A stretch of 64,000 nucleotides of DNA, taken from positions 61,253,901-61,317,900 of the forward strand of contig CAMZMU010000040.1 in the NCBI GenBank assembly GCA_947311845.1, read 5' to 3'. Source of the stretch: Poa pratensis. Its lineage: Eukaryota; Streptophyta; Magnoliopsida; Poales; Poaceae. Within the stretch, counting starts at the first letter, position 1. Each line of letters starts with the position of its first letter. Made by a program: the position numbers and the translations under genes. The notes below the pieces were generated by a model, which searched no databases, had not been told where the DNA came from, and saw only the letters and a list, made by a program, of their open reading frames with translations. Positions 1 through 10,560 of the stretch are shown here, piece after piece.

Positions 1-2
1 AC

Positions 3-3000
3 GGCCCGCTGATGCAGCTCCGGTTCGGGTCTTTTCCCGTCGTGGTCGGCTCGTCTCCGTCGATGGCCAAGCTGCTCCTCCAGACCCACGACGCCGCGCT
101 CGCCGGCCGCCCCCGCACCGCCGCCGGCAGGCACACCGCCTACGACCACTCCGACATGCTCTGGTCCCCCTACGGCGCGCACTGGCGTCGCCTCCGCCGC
201 ATCTGCCTCTCCGAGCTCTTCAGCGCCGCCCGTCTCGCCAGCTACGAGCAAATCCGCAACGACGAGGTGTGCGCGCTGCTCCGTGGCCTTCACGCCGCGG
301 CAACGTCCGGCCAGAGCGGCGGCCGCGGCGCCCTGGTGATGGTCAAGGAGCACCTGTTCACGGCGACGCTAGGCATGATCTCCCGCATGGTGCTAGCCAG
401 AAAATACGTGTCGTCGTCGGTGTCGGGGATGACGCCGGAGGAGTTCAGACGGACCATGGACGAGTTCTTCTTCCTTAACGGGGCGCTGAACGTGGGCGAC
501 TTCGTGCCGTGGCTGGACCGGCTGGATCTGCAAGGGTACGTGGGGCGGATGAGGAGGGTCGGCGCGACGCTGGACGCGTTCATGGAGCGCGTCCTGGACG
601 AGCACGCCGAGCGCCGCCGCCAGCTCGACGGAGAGGGCTCTGCGGCGAGGGATCCATGCATGGTGGACGTGCTGCTGGAGCTCGCCGACGGCGACCGCCT
701 CGAGCGGGACTGCGTCAAGGCCCTTACTCTGGTAATGTATACGTACTTTCGCGCGCGTGCATGCGTCGAAAAGCCTGCTACGTACGTGTTTTGGCGTCAC
801 GTAGGCAGGGGTACCATTTAGACGGGTTTAATTGATCACGTGTCCAAAATCGATCAACTCTCTCACACAGTCTTGACACGCAAGGCACAAAAACGCAGCC
901 ACGCTGGGCCACACGCAATTAAGGTCATGCCTAGCCGTCGGACGGCCGATCTTATGGCAACTCCAAGGACACCTCCAAATTAGATACGTTTGTGGCTTTT
1001 TTTATGGGTAGCGCTGAGCGTCCTCCGGAGGTTGGAAACGGGCTAACCTACGGGTCGCTAGCCGTCCGATCTACTTGATCATCACCGTTTGTCCGCGTCA
1101 TCTGGGCACCCCATTCCCGCTTTTGCTCCAGGAAGCAAACAACACGCGAATCGCAGCAAACCGAGCAGAAACGAGAAAAGGGCAGGATCCCGTGGATCAC
1201 GGAGAGAGGCGAGGTGAGGGGCGAGGCGGCCGGCGGCGTGCGACCCGGCGGCACGCCGTCGCAGCAGACTCCGTTGCTCATGGCGGCAAGCTGCTCCTCG
1301 GCCACGAAACACAAACGGCGAGCGGCAGCTCCGGAGCATCCTTTGCAGCAATGTGGGGCGTTGTCTTCGGCTCCGGTGAACACGGCCGGCAGCACCACCA
1401 CACGTCGCTCATTGCACCGCCGCTTCCTCCATGCAGCAACCCTGCCCGCCGACCATAGCAACGCCGCCCACCTATGGCAGCTCCGCCTCCGGCCGACGGC
1501 AGCATCGCCGCCCAGCTACGGCAGCAACGCTACCCACCTATGGCAGCTCCGCCTCCGGCCGACGGCAGCATCGCCGCCCAGCTACGGCAGCACCGCCGCA
1601 CGTCGACGGCAGCAACGCCGCCCAACTATGGCAGCTCCGCCTCCGGCCGACGGCAGCATCGCCGCCCAGCTACGGCAGCACCGCCGCACGTCGACGGCGG
1701 CAACTCCACTGGCAGCTCGCAGCAGCGCCGACCAAGGCTGGTAGCAACGCCGCCGGGCCCTGGGAGCACCACCGCTGGCTGCTCGCAGCAGCGCCGCCCA
1801 AGGCTGGGAGCAGCGCCGCCGGACCCTGGGAGCACCACCTCTGGCTGCTCGCAGCAGTGCCACCCAACGTTGGCAGCAACGCCTCCGGCCCCTGGGAGCA
1901 CCACTGCTGGGCGCTAGGAGCACCACCACCTGCCGATTGCAGCACCAGGGCCACCGTACTCGCAGCTCTCATTGCAGCACGCTGGTCCGCCGGTCGCCGC
2001 CGTCGGAACTCACAGGGGCCGCTGTTGTAGCAGTACAGAGGTTGCATCAGGGGAAGGGGCGCCTCCCTCACAAATTTGCTGCCGGAGCTGAACAGGGAGA
2101 AGGAGCAGCACGGCTGGCGGTTGGCGAACGAGAGGAAGGAGAAGGAGCATCGTCGAAGCCGACACGGGGGCAGCGCTGGGGGTAGACGAAGGAAGTGATT
2201 TGGGGAAAATATGTGCGATGGGAAAGGAAAACGAGTGGAGGGGAGACGTCGGGTGGAGATAAGACTGTGGGTGGGGCCCGCGTCGTATGCCACGCGGTGG
2301 GACGCGTGGAGCGCTGTCGATCCGGAGGATCGAGCCTCCGGCGGTAGCGAAGCGTTTCCCTTTTTTTATTAAGGATTTGTCCGTTCGGGCGCCAGACAGC
2401 GTTTGGTTGAGTGGATATGAAAAACAGGTTGGGGATCATTTGTCTATCGCAGGATACCCTCACCCGCGTAGCTATATTTTTACACTATCCCAACATCTCA
2501 TCATTTGCCAGGAAGGGTGCCAAAACAGTGCAAACATAATAGCAAAATTTTGAAACACAGAAATGCAGCAACAAAAGTGGGTATGTAGACAAACTTAACT
2601 CGTAGCAAAACCCGTCGGTCCTAGGAAAATCCACGAGAAAAATTTATGAAAACATGGGAGGCCAAATTTGCAACACCTCACGAAAAAACTTTGCAGCATG
2701 AAAGCAACAGTTGTAGCAACGTGCAAAAATCTGTGTAATACCCCGCTTGTGAATTCGCTAGAAAACAAACATGAGTGTGTAGCAATTTGAATGCGCGTAC
2801 GCAGGATCTCAAATCCGCAAAAACAAAACTAACTTATAGCTGGCGCCAAGAATCTTCACAACATCCCCCTCGTGTGTTTGCAGCAAAAAACAACACAATT
2901 TTGTAGCATTTTGAATACACGTATGTAGCATAAAAAATCCGCGAAAATTAAAACTAAACTCGTATCGTCGTCCATGGCGACCCTGGTCTCACTGACTTGG

Positions 3001-4395
3001 CATTGCCGATTACAAATCCGGCTTGCCAAAACCCGTCGGCGCTAGATCCAGTGGACATGGGCTCGCTCCCACTAGTCAATTGTCTCCCTCGGCTTGGCAT
3101 GATTGGAGATCTCGGATTTGGAGTTCCACTTTGCTCATGGCTACGCTTGACGACATGTGGTTTCTATGGAGGAAAAGATGGCGGAGTAGAAGGACGACAA
3201 AGTTGTAGCGGTGGCGGTGGAGAGAAACCGTCGAGACAATGGTGGAAGACCGTAGCAACAAGACAACGCCGAATGTTAGACGGTTGATATCAAGCAGAGG
3301 AAACATGCATGGAAGAGAGAGACATGCGGGCGAGCGAGAGCGACCACTCGGTTCGCTAGATTGATCACCCGGCAGGAATGTTTTCCCTAACTGGATCCAA
3401 CTTGCCGATTTGAAGTTACAAGTTTGCTTTTTAAATATGCAATTATAATTTGAAATATTTTCGTTGCATAATACTCCAAAACAATGATGGAAACCATCGA
3501 CCTACAAACAAGGACATGTCAGTTGATTTAGAAGTACACAACAAACCGAATCCTTCCAACAATCATTGTAGACCATAGCAATATGGTATGCATGCATGGT
3601 TAGGACAAATTTTTATTTGTCTTTTTCTTATTGGCCCTATTCTTTCTCATTTTCCACGTCACCAGTGGTGGATATGAAAGGGAAGCTTGGTGCCAAATAG
3701 TTTCAATCGTATTACTGGTCATATTAAACTATCACTAATTTACTTACAACATGATATTGCATGCAGGACCTGATCGCGGGGGTACAAACACTAATGGAGT
3801 AACCTTGGAGTGGGCCATCTCAGAACTAGTGAGGAACCCTAATATTTTGGCTATGGCCACTGAAGAGGTGGAACATGTTGTCGGGCCTAATAGGTTGGTG
3901 ACCGAGAGGGACATCATGGACCTCCCCTACGTGAAAGCCGTGGTGAAAGAGACGTTGCGTATGCACCCTGTGGGGCCCCTGTTGGCTCCACACGAAGCCC
4001 TAGAGGACGTGTCTATCGAAGGCTATGATATCCCTATCGGCACTCGCGTTCTCGTCAACGTGTGGGCCATCGCCCGCGATGATGCACTATGGGATGCACC
4101 GGAGGAGTTCCATCCAGAGCGGTTCCTTGGCGAAAGCAAGGTTGATGTTATGGGGAAGGACTTTGAGCTCCTGCCATTTGGAGCTGGTAGGAGAATGTGC
4201 CCCGGTTACAAGCTCGGTCTCAAGGTGGTACATATATGCCTTGCAAACCTGATACACGGCTTCTCCTGGAGGCTTCCTAGCTGCATGGCGCCAGAGCGAT
4301 TGAGCATGGATGAGATATTTGGGCTCACCACCTCGCGCAAGATCCCCTTGGAGGTTTTCATTGAGCCAAAGTTGTCTGCTCAACTCTACATATAG
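3..4395 (+). CDS. Cytochrome P450, CYP92A-like (CYP71 clan); 5' end outside window, one frameshift
   Basis: Exons are 3..731 and 3767..4395, with a GT donor at 732 and an AG acceptor at 3765-3766. Open sequence continues to the window edge (reads GPLMQLRFGS), so the true start and membrane anchor lie upstream. The ATG at 12 is internal. Visible P450 marks are the C-helix WRRLRR in exon 1, and in exon 2 the K-helix ETLR, the PERF motif and the haem loop FGAGRRMCPG with its cysteine ligand. Overall wording resembles grass CYP92A enzymes, ER-anchored haem monooxygenases of specialised metabolism; the substrate cannot be read from sequence. Exon 1 ends in phase 0 (VKALTL), and exon 2 begins DLIAG but then needs one extra G near 3778-3782 to give the expected oxygen-binding motif GGTNT. 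This is a 1-base deletion in a G run, either a sequencing error or an inactivating mutation. The combined length (243 + 209 codons) fits a P450 lacking about 50-60 N-terminal residues. Confidence 0.92.
1472..1930. repeat. GC-rich 66-bp-period tandem repeats in the P450 intron
   Basis: Two adjoining arrays are visible. In the first, a unit beginning ctatggcagctccgcctcc recurs at 1472, 1538 and 1626 (spacing 66, then 88 bp, i.e. 66 + 22). In the second, a unit beginning aaggctggtagcaacgcc recurs at about 1734, 1800 and 1866 (spacing 66 bp). The units are rich in GCAGC/GCCGCC, and because 66 is divisible by three, all frames inherit their open or closed state from the unit. Confidence 0.85.
2730..2975. 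repeat. Two degenerate copies of a ~125-bp repeat in the P450 intron
   Basis: The strings gtgtgtagcaatttgaatgcgc (near 2775) and ttttgtagcattttgaatac (near 2900) head two diverged tandem copies, each running on through atccgcaaaaac or atccgcgaaaat to an aaactcgtat/aactaacttat end. No coding potential was seen. Confidence 0.6.
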
Positions 4396-4530
4396 TAGTT
4401 TTTTATGTTCCATTAGGGTGAGAGGACTACCAGTATGTTCAGTAATGTCATGTGTTTGTTGTATCAAGTTGAAAACTATTATGGTTTGATAAGACTCGAC
4501 TTTGTGATTGTTAAACTATGATGTTAAGTA
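4396..4530 (+). other. 3' flank/UTR of the P450 gene
   Basis: AT-rich sequence follows the TAG stop at 4393-4395, as expected for a 3'UTR. No clear AATAAA signal could be singled out. A Stowaway MITE sits directly downstream. Confidence 0.5.
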
Positions 4531-4633
4531 CTCCCTTCGTTCCATATTACTTGACACTAAAATGGATGTATCTAGACTTATTTTAGTGCTAGATACATCC
4601 ATTTGAAAGTCAAGTAATATGGAACGGAGGGAG
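4531..4633. mobile_element. Stowaway MITE (Tc1/mariner type)
   Basis: A 103-bp element starts CTCCCTTCGTTCCATATTAC and ends in its near-perfect inverted complement (gtaatatggaacggagggag). It is flanked by TA at 4529-4530 and 4634-4635, the TA target duplication of the family. The element folds almost completely on itself. It is non-coding and presumably mobilised by a mariner transposase elsewhere in the genome. Confidence 0.93.
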
Positions 4634-4635
4634 TA

Positions 4636-4994
4636 GATTGTTATGAATATTAGCCACGTGCCAAAAAGAACTATCTAGAGGGAATACGCTTTTTTTAGGG
4701 TTCTAGAGGGGATAAGTGTGGTGTACGATATCTCCATCTGGATATTTTAAGAGATTTTGTTTTTCGCAGAGGATATTTTAGGAGAATAATCTTCATTTGG
4801 ATGAGTTGGTTGCAAAACAAAAATTATGTAGGAGTAGGAGTATATAAGCTCGATAAGGCCCAACCAAACACGACCCAGCCCAAAACACAGAGCAGACTCA
4901 CCCAACTCACTTCTAAGCGAAGCCCAAGCCTTCACTGAACCCACCCACCGAAAACCACAAGGAAACCCCACGCCGGCGGCGGCCGCTCCCTACG
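4636..4994 (+). promoter_or_regulatory. Probable promoter/5'UTR region of the J-domain-like gene
   Basis: This 360-bp gap lies between the MITE and the ATG at 4995. The string gagtatataagctcg (about 4838-4852) contains TATATAA and is followed after about 30 bp by a C/A-rich leader, a plausible TATA box and 5'UTR arrangement. The call is an inference from position and composition. Confidence 0.45.
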
Positions 4995-6393
4995 ATGCCC
5001 GGCGACGCCTCCTCACCCACCTCCATGGCGGCGGAGGCGCTGGCGCAGGCGGAGTGCGATCTATCTGCCGGCCGCCTCCGCGCCGCGCAGAAGCACGCCC
5101 GCCGCGCCGCCCGCCTCGACCCGGACTCCCCTACCGCGTCCCTCCTCGTCACCGCCACCTCCGTCCTCCTCGCCGACGCCGACTCCCCCCGCGCCACCCT
5201 CCTCCTCCCCGAAGAACGCGATTCCTCCCCCGACCACGACTCTCCTGCCATTCGCCGCCACTACAAGTCCCTCTGCAGATCCCTCCGCCCCGACGCCGGC
5301 GCCTCCTCTTACCCCGCCGTCTCCGCCGCGGTCGAGGAAGCGCTCCGCCGAGTAGCCGACGCCTACGCCGCGCTCAAGGAGGAGCGGAAGGCGCGGGACC
5401 CGCCGCCTACCTTCTGGACGGCCTGCGCGGCTGCCGCCTTCTCCATGAGTTCGACCGCCAATACGTGGGCTACCGCCTCACTTGCCCCTCCTGCCGCCGG
5501 ACGTTCCTCGCCTCCGAGGTGCCTCCTCCACCGCCGCCCAAGAAGAGCAAGACCGACAAGCCGGAGATGACGCTCGCCGAGATGCAGCAGCAGCTCGCCA
5601 AGAGAAGAGCGGCGAAAGATCACAAGGTCCCCCAGAGCTCATCTAGTGAGGACGAAGAGGAGGAGGAGGAGGAGTTGGACGAGCTGGAGGCGAAGGAGGA
5701 GGAGCCAGACAGCGATCACTCGGGGCAGATGCTCCCTGGGCAGATGGCTGTGGAGGACTCAGACTTCTACAACTTCGACGCCGACCGCGACGAGAGGTGC
5801 TTCAAGAGAGGCCAGGTGTGGGCATTGTACGGAGACGAGGATGGCATGCCGCGGTACTACGCACTGGTGGAGACAGCGTCGCCGGGCAGGCAGTTCAGTT
5901 CACAGATACGGTGGCTGGAGCTCCAGCCTGACGGGAAGGAGGGGAAGCCCTGTGGGGAGTACAAGGTTGGGAGAGCTGTCACGGTGCACTCGGTGAACGT
6001 CTTCTCACATCTCGTCGCCTGCGAGAGGGTGGCCAGAGAGCTGTACCGGGTTTACCCAAGAAAGGGATCGGTTGGGCGTTCCATGGTGGAGAGGACGCCG
6101 ACACCGGGAGGCCCAAGTATGATTTCGTGGTGTTCTTAAGTGGGTACAGCGATCTTTATGGCATCAGCTACGGTTACCTGGAGAAGGTGGAAGGTTTCAG
6201 GAGCATCTTTGCCCGTCGCGACATCGGTAGCCATGCTGTTCAGTACCTCCGGAAGGGCGATGTCGGGATGCTTTCGCATCAGGCACCGGCGAGGAAGGTC
6301 TCCAAGGGTTTGGACTCGGCGCTGCCTCCTGGTGACTGCTGGGAGCTTGACCCTGCATCCTTGCCTCCTGAATTGCTGCGCCTTGAGCGATAG
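4995..6393 (+). CDS. J-domain / DUF3444-like protein, intronless, two single-base frameshifts
   Basis: The start is the ATG at 4995 after a short C-rich leader. The N-terminal ~120 residues are an alanine/arginine-rich helical segment (AQAECDLSAGRLRAAQKHA) and a J-domain-like stretch (HYKSLCRSLRPD) in which the usual HPD is RPD. A putative zinc ribbon follows, with one CxxC near 5425 and CPSC near 5486, then an acidic tract (5650-5720) and a DUF3444-like C-terminal half (DFYNFDADR, GQVWALYGDEDGMPRYYA, YRVYPRKGS, YDFVVFLSGYSDLYG, DCWELDPASLPPELL). The reading frame drops by one base at about 5431 (gcggct where gcgggct restores the second zinc cysteine) and again at about 6071 (gttggg where gtttggg restores W-A-F-H). 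With both bases the gene encodes about 466 residues. Plant proteins of this type are uncharacterised co-chaperone-like proteins; partners are unknown. Confidence 0.85.
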
Positions 6394-7303
6394 AAGTGAC
6401 TTTGGAGTGGCCATGTTGACAGTTCCATTAGGAGTGTTCTTATATCTTGTAGTTTAGAAATAGGGGAAGGGGGTTATTTGGTTTGCTGTGAAATGATGTG
6501 ATGATGTTTCTGTTTTACAAACTCTAGATGGACATTGGCTTCATTCATGCACATGATTCTTCAAGTAGAAATTTAGATATCATGAATAGTTTGATAGTTG
6601 TAGTTGTTACAGTGTTGAGTGTTACTACCCACAAAATTGCATTGTCTGAGATGGATGATCTTTATGTATTTGGTTGTGTAGACTAACTACTCTGTTATAT
6701 GAATAATGATTTTTCAGGAAATAGTCGTAACCAGAAGCATATGTTAATCTCTTGTCAGTAAGTCTGGAATTTGTCTTCCAGACATAAAATAGGTCATCAG
6801 ATTGGACGATCAGAATTGAAATGACAACAATGTATACTCATTGCCACCAGCATGGTAGAAGTGACTTTGGAGTGGTCATGTTGACAGTTCCATCAGGAGT
6901 GTTCACATACATTGTAGTTTAGAAATAGGGTAAGCAGGTCATTTGGTTTGCTGTGAAATGATGTGATGATGTTTCTGTTTTACAAACTCTATATGTACAT
7001 TGGCTTCATTCATGCACATGGTTCTTCAAGTAGAGATTTAGATATCATGAGTAGTTTGATACTTGTAGTTGTTCCAGTGTCTACTACCCACAAAATTGCA
7101 TTTTGTGAGGCATTGTGTGAGATGAATGATCTGTTTGCTGTGAAATGATGTGATGATGTTTCTGTTTTACAAACTCTAGATGTGCATTGGCTTCATTCAT
7201 GCACATGGTTCTTCAAGTAGAGATTTAGATATCATGAATAAATTGCATTTTGTGAGGCATTGTGTGAGATGAATGATCTTTATGTTTTTGGTAGTTTAGA
7301 CTG
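6391..7303 (+). repeat. Triplicated 3' flank of the J-domain-like gene
   Basis: The block starting at the stop codon (tagaagtgactttggag, 6391) recurs at 6856. A shorter third copy starts near 7131 (tgtttgctgtgaaatgatg). Shared stretches include gatgatgtttctgttttaca, cattggcttcattcatgcac and the acaaaattgcatt/tgtgagatg(a/g)atgatct tail. A separate pair, acaatgtatact(c/t)attgccaccag, occurs at about 6824 and 7395, so the duplicated tract also includes the spacer. No reading frame is conserved among the copies. Confidence 0.85.
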
Positions 7304-7842
7304 TTTTAAGAAAATATTCTGAACTAGTATGCTCAGTCGGAGCAGGTGATCTCTTGTCCAGTAGTATGATCTTAAGTATCAGAATGACTATTAGAACAAT
7401 GTATACTTATTGCCACCAGCTTTGATATTTTCTGTCATCTGCCTGAAGGGAAATGAAGAATAACAACTTGCTCCAGAGTTTTTCATAGTTTTGCTGATGG
7501 CTACAAGCCATATGCCAGATTCCGAATTCATTTTTTTTATTAAACTAAGTGCATTCAAGCCATCAGAAATGCATTTTAGGCAGCACATGTGAATTTTTCT
7601 TCAACAACTTTGTCAGTGAAAAGCAATAGAAATATTTATGTGGTCTTTATCCAGTCTTCACTCCCTCAAAATAAAGTAAGTTCTGATGTTCTTTCATTCC
7701 TAACGATAGATCCACCAAACTCAGTTCAAAGAGAAACTCTCGGATTACATAGGCAGTGTGTGATACCACATGAATATCTAACATGGTGACATTCTCAGAC
7801 ATAAGGACACTACAAAATCTTGATAGCTTGTAGGACATGTGC
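7304..7842. other. Intergenic gap between convergent genes
   Basis: This AT-rich sequence is the 3' side of both the J-domain-like gene (+) and DAD1 (-). It holds the second acaatgtatact repeat (about 7395-7420) and presumably the DAD1 3'UTR on the minus strand (below 7843). I see no gene in it. Confidence 0.6.
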
Positions 7843-9019
7843 TTATCCGAGGAAGTTCATGATCACCAGGTGGAGCACCAGATTGCACAGTACAAAATCT
7901 GCAAAGGCCCTCTCCGGAGCAAGATCCTGCACATGGTGTTTTGACATAAAATGTTATGCTAGAACCAAGAGAATAAATTGTCGTAGCAAATAATAGTGAA
8001 TGTAGAGTTACCTTGAATTCCTTGTTGTCCTTGTTGACTTGAATACGGAGGCACACTGAAAAACGTCAACGATCATATATCATGCAAGCAAGGAAGGGTA
8101 GCCAGGATTGAGAGCAGGTAAGAAATACGTACCAGCAAGCACTGCAGTTCCTATGCATGACAGGACACCAGATAGGAACGAGTTGAAGGGGAATGACCCA
8201 ACTATTCCCATGTAAACGACCTGTTTTGCAAAATAAAACAGCATTTCAGTAGTCTGCAAATGGCTGTGCACTAGCACGCCAAGCCTTACTTTGCAACTAC
8301 GAGTGAAGAGAAGCCATATGGCTTATGACTTGAACACAGGACTACATGAATGCTCAACCAGTAAAAACAAGTGCTCAAATGAAACTTGCACTGAACTCAA
8401 GAATCTGACTATATCACACATTTCATCTGCTAAACCAAACATTGAGGGGCATACGGCTGGATAACGATCCTTGGCATTAGACATACACAAATTGGTTGCT
8501 AGATGGCTAGATACTAGGTACATCAGATACTTACAAGATGATAGTCTACTTATATTCAGAGAGCAACACTGAGAAATGTGGTAAAATAAACAAACAACAT
8601 ATGTGTCAACCACCTGCAAAGTGTGGTGCCTGCATCGTACACTTCCTACATCCTCATGCTACTATGGTAAAACAGCTCACAGTATTTCTTGAGAAATGAC
8701 AGGTTGTTCAAGTAAGATGTTGGCTTCTCTATCATTTCCAAATATCATTCCAACTTTAACAAAAATTAAACCAGATATCATCGGTAAAGCGTGAATAAGT
8801 AAAACTGTCACCTGAACAAGGCAGACACCACGGCGAAAACCACATACAGGTCAATGATCTGCACGAACACGAGAAGATGATCAGCAATCGGCTAGTTTTT
8901 GTTAGTGCCACAGGTCGAGAGAGAAAAACGTTAATTGCCTTGAGATTCCTGGGTGTGGCCGCATAGGCCTTGTTCAGGGACTGGATCAGGAGCTTGGCAT
9001 CGCCCGCGGCCTTCGGCAT
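7843..9019 (-). CDS. DAD1: DAD1, oligosaccharyltransferase subunit (defender against cell death 1)
   Basis: There are five coding exons on the minus strand: 9019..8939, 8858..8812, 8220..8133, 8055..8012 and 7926..7843. They spell MPKAAGDAKLLIQSLNKAYA, then IIDLYVVFAV, VVYMGIVGSFPFNSFLSG, CLRIQVNKDNKEFK and DLAPERAFADFVL...NFLG plus stop, giving the family length of 114 residues. DAD1 is a three-helix ER membrane protein of the oligosaccharyltransferase complex, needed for N-glycosylation of nascent proteins. Exon 2 is one base short: gccttgttcag where gcccttgttcag gives A-L-V-Q in frame with the next exon, so one base is missing near 8820. The first intron starts with GC (8938-8937) instead of GT; the other introns are GT-AG. 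Identification is secure because every exon matches. Confidence 0.97.
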
Positions 9020-9055
9020 CTTTCCTCGCGATCCCCTTGCGCCGTCCGCTTCAAG

Positions 9056-9327
9056 CTAGCCAGTAAGAAACAGAGCAATTCACAGTCAGATTTGGCTCGA
9101 CGACCGTGGCAACGTACACCGAACCCTAGCAGCTACGACGCATGCAGGCAGGTGATCAGATCGATCGTGGCGGACAGCGCGGATTCAGATCCGGACCCGG
9201 AAGCGCAGCAACGGGCCGCACGGAGGAGGAGGAGGGGAAGGTGGGACGCAGGAGGTGGTAGAAGAATCTAGAAGAGGTTAAACCCCAGGGCGAGGGAGAT
9301 CTGCAGATGGAGGAGGAGGAGACTGAC
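9056..9327 (-). other. Probable 5'UTR intron of DAD1
   Basis: On the minus strand CAG|GTCAGTC at 9328/9327 forms a good donor and TTACTGGCTAG ending at 9056 a good acceptor. The acceptor leaves a 35-bp leader before the ATG at 9019. The exon upstream of the donor is C/T-rich (cttcttcccgcagcagcacag), typical of a plant 5'UTR. Inferred from splice signals only. Confidence 0.55.
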
Positions 9328-9543
9328 CTGTGCTGCTGCGGGAAGAAGACGATGCGGAGAAGAGAGAGACGCTTCAGTTCAGTTTCGGGGTTGGGTTTTC
9401 CTCTGGTTTATTGCACGCGTACTTGGGCCGATATTTGGGCCCGAAGACGGCGTAATTTTAGCCTGCTGATGCCGGATGGAAGACGAGCTCGCAAAGTCGT
9501 GGACGATTTTACCCCTCGAGAAAAACCATTGTCCACTCAACTA

Positions 9544-9578
9544 CTCCCTCGATGACATCTAATTTGGAACGGAGGGAG
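9544..9578. mobile_element. Stowaway MITE remnant (35 bp)
   Basis: CTCCCTCGATGACATC and TTGGAACGGAGGGAG face each other within only 35 bp, flanked by TA on both sides (9542-9543, 9579-9580). The ends are those of a Stowaway element; the middle has been lost. Confidence 0.7.
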
Positions 9579-9633
9579 TAAATGACAGTTGTGTACAATT
9601 TATCAGGCTCTCGTCGAAGCTAATGTTCTAACA

Positions 9634-10427
9634 GCGTGTTTGGCTGTTTCGGGGAAAAGGAGTGGGAGTTTGACGAGGGGAATTTGTTGGAGGATTAGAC
9701 TAGGGAATTTGACTATTAGTCCCATTCCCGTTTGGTGTGGCGTGGGAATTACCGAAGGGAAGTTTTGAAGCTGTCCATCCGCAGTTTCTCCGGCGCCATC
9801 TCTGCGGCTTTTCCTTGTCCGTCGCTACCTCCAAAAATCTTTGCACATTGGTCACGCTCACCAACTGTTCTCGTAGATGGGTTACGTCCTCTCCGTCGTC
9901 GGCATTGGGCGCAGGTGAGGCAGGTCCCTGACCTGTGGAGTGCATTCCGACGAGGCGTCCGAGGCTAACTAGATTTCTCTCGGATCAGCTGACTGACCTT
10001 ACTTACGGGCAGGTGCTTTTAGCCAGATCTTGATCAACGTAGATAGCTAGTTCACCTTCTCTCTGATCAAAGCTAGCTACTTACAGCAACGTACCTAGAT
10101 TTATCTGTTTGGCCAACTAAAAATGCACGCACGCAGGCGGCCGCTGCCGTACACTTCGACGCAATTCTTGTAGCGGCCGGACTCAACTGCCCTGGACGCG
10201 CACGCCGAGATGCCAACGGCAACTGAGAAGAAGAGCACGCCGATGCACCATTATTTCTCCCTCCAATTCCCAGTCCCCGGCCGAATTACCTGCTCACCCC
10301 AGGGACTAGATCTAAGGGAGTTCAGCTTCTAAATTCCTCTTCCCCTTCCCTCCTCAACTCCCCAAACCCACAAACCAATCAACGGACTAAAATTCCCATA
10401 CCCCTTAAACTCCCAATCCCCATCTCC

Positions 10428-10460
<33 letters not shown>

Positions 10461-10470
10461 ATCATTAATC
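9634..10470. mobile_element. Possible degenerate inverted-repeat DNA element
   Basis: The left part (gtgtttggctgtttcgggga, gagtgggagtttga) is loosely the inverse of the right part (ttaaactcccaatcccc, ccccaaacccacaaacc). This resembles hAT or PIF/Harbinger-type MITEs that begin with GTGTTTGG. The middle is GC-richer and contains no recognisable gene. The ends are too decayed to define a target duplication. Confidence 0.3.
10430..10460. repeat. Poly-C run of 31 nt
   Basis: An uninterrupted run of 31 cytosines lies in otherwise mixed sequence. Such length is rare in plant genomic DNA and its exact length is unlikely to be reliable in any assembly. Confidence 0.95.
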
Positions 10471-10560
10471 CCACAAGTGAGCACTATGCAACGCCGCTTG
10501 CAGGTTGCAGCGACGGCCGAGCCTGCTAACCACCGCATAGCACAGCGGCCGGCGGCGATC

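Larger units (their letters stand above)
732..3766 (+). other. Long intron of the P450 gene, repeat-filled
   Basis: This is a 3035-bp phase-0 intron with canonical GT and AG ends. The inner part (about 1040-3300) looks inserted. It has a GC-rich core with tandem repeats (1472-1930), then an AT-rich tail with degenerate repeats rich in the string gtagcaa (about 2500-2975). Sequence near 1010-1040 (tagcgctgagcgtcctccgg) and near 2310-2360 (ggagcgctgtcgatccggag) shares short GC-rich motifs, which may be decayed termini of a transposon; I could not prove terminal inverted repeats or a target duplication. Open frames on both strands here come from the 66-bp repeat period (a multiple of three), not from coding constraint. 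Confidence 0.7.

Noticed and set aside
1214..2293. Long open frames on both strands of the P450 intron
   Set aside because: They arise from 66-bp repeats whose length is a multiple of three; the peptides are low-complexity, and no start, splice or family evidence supports a gene.
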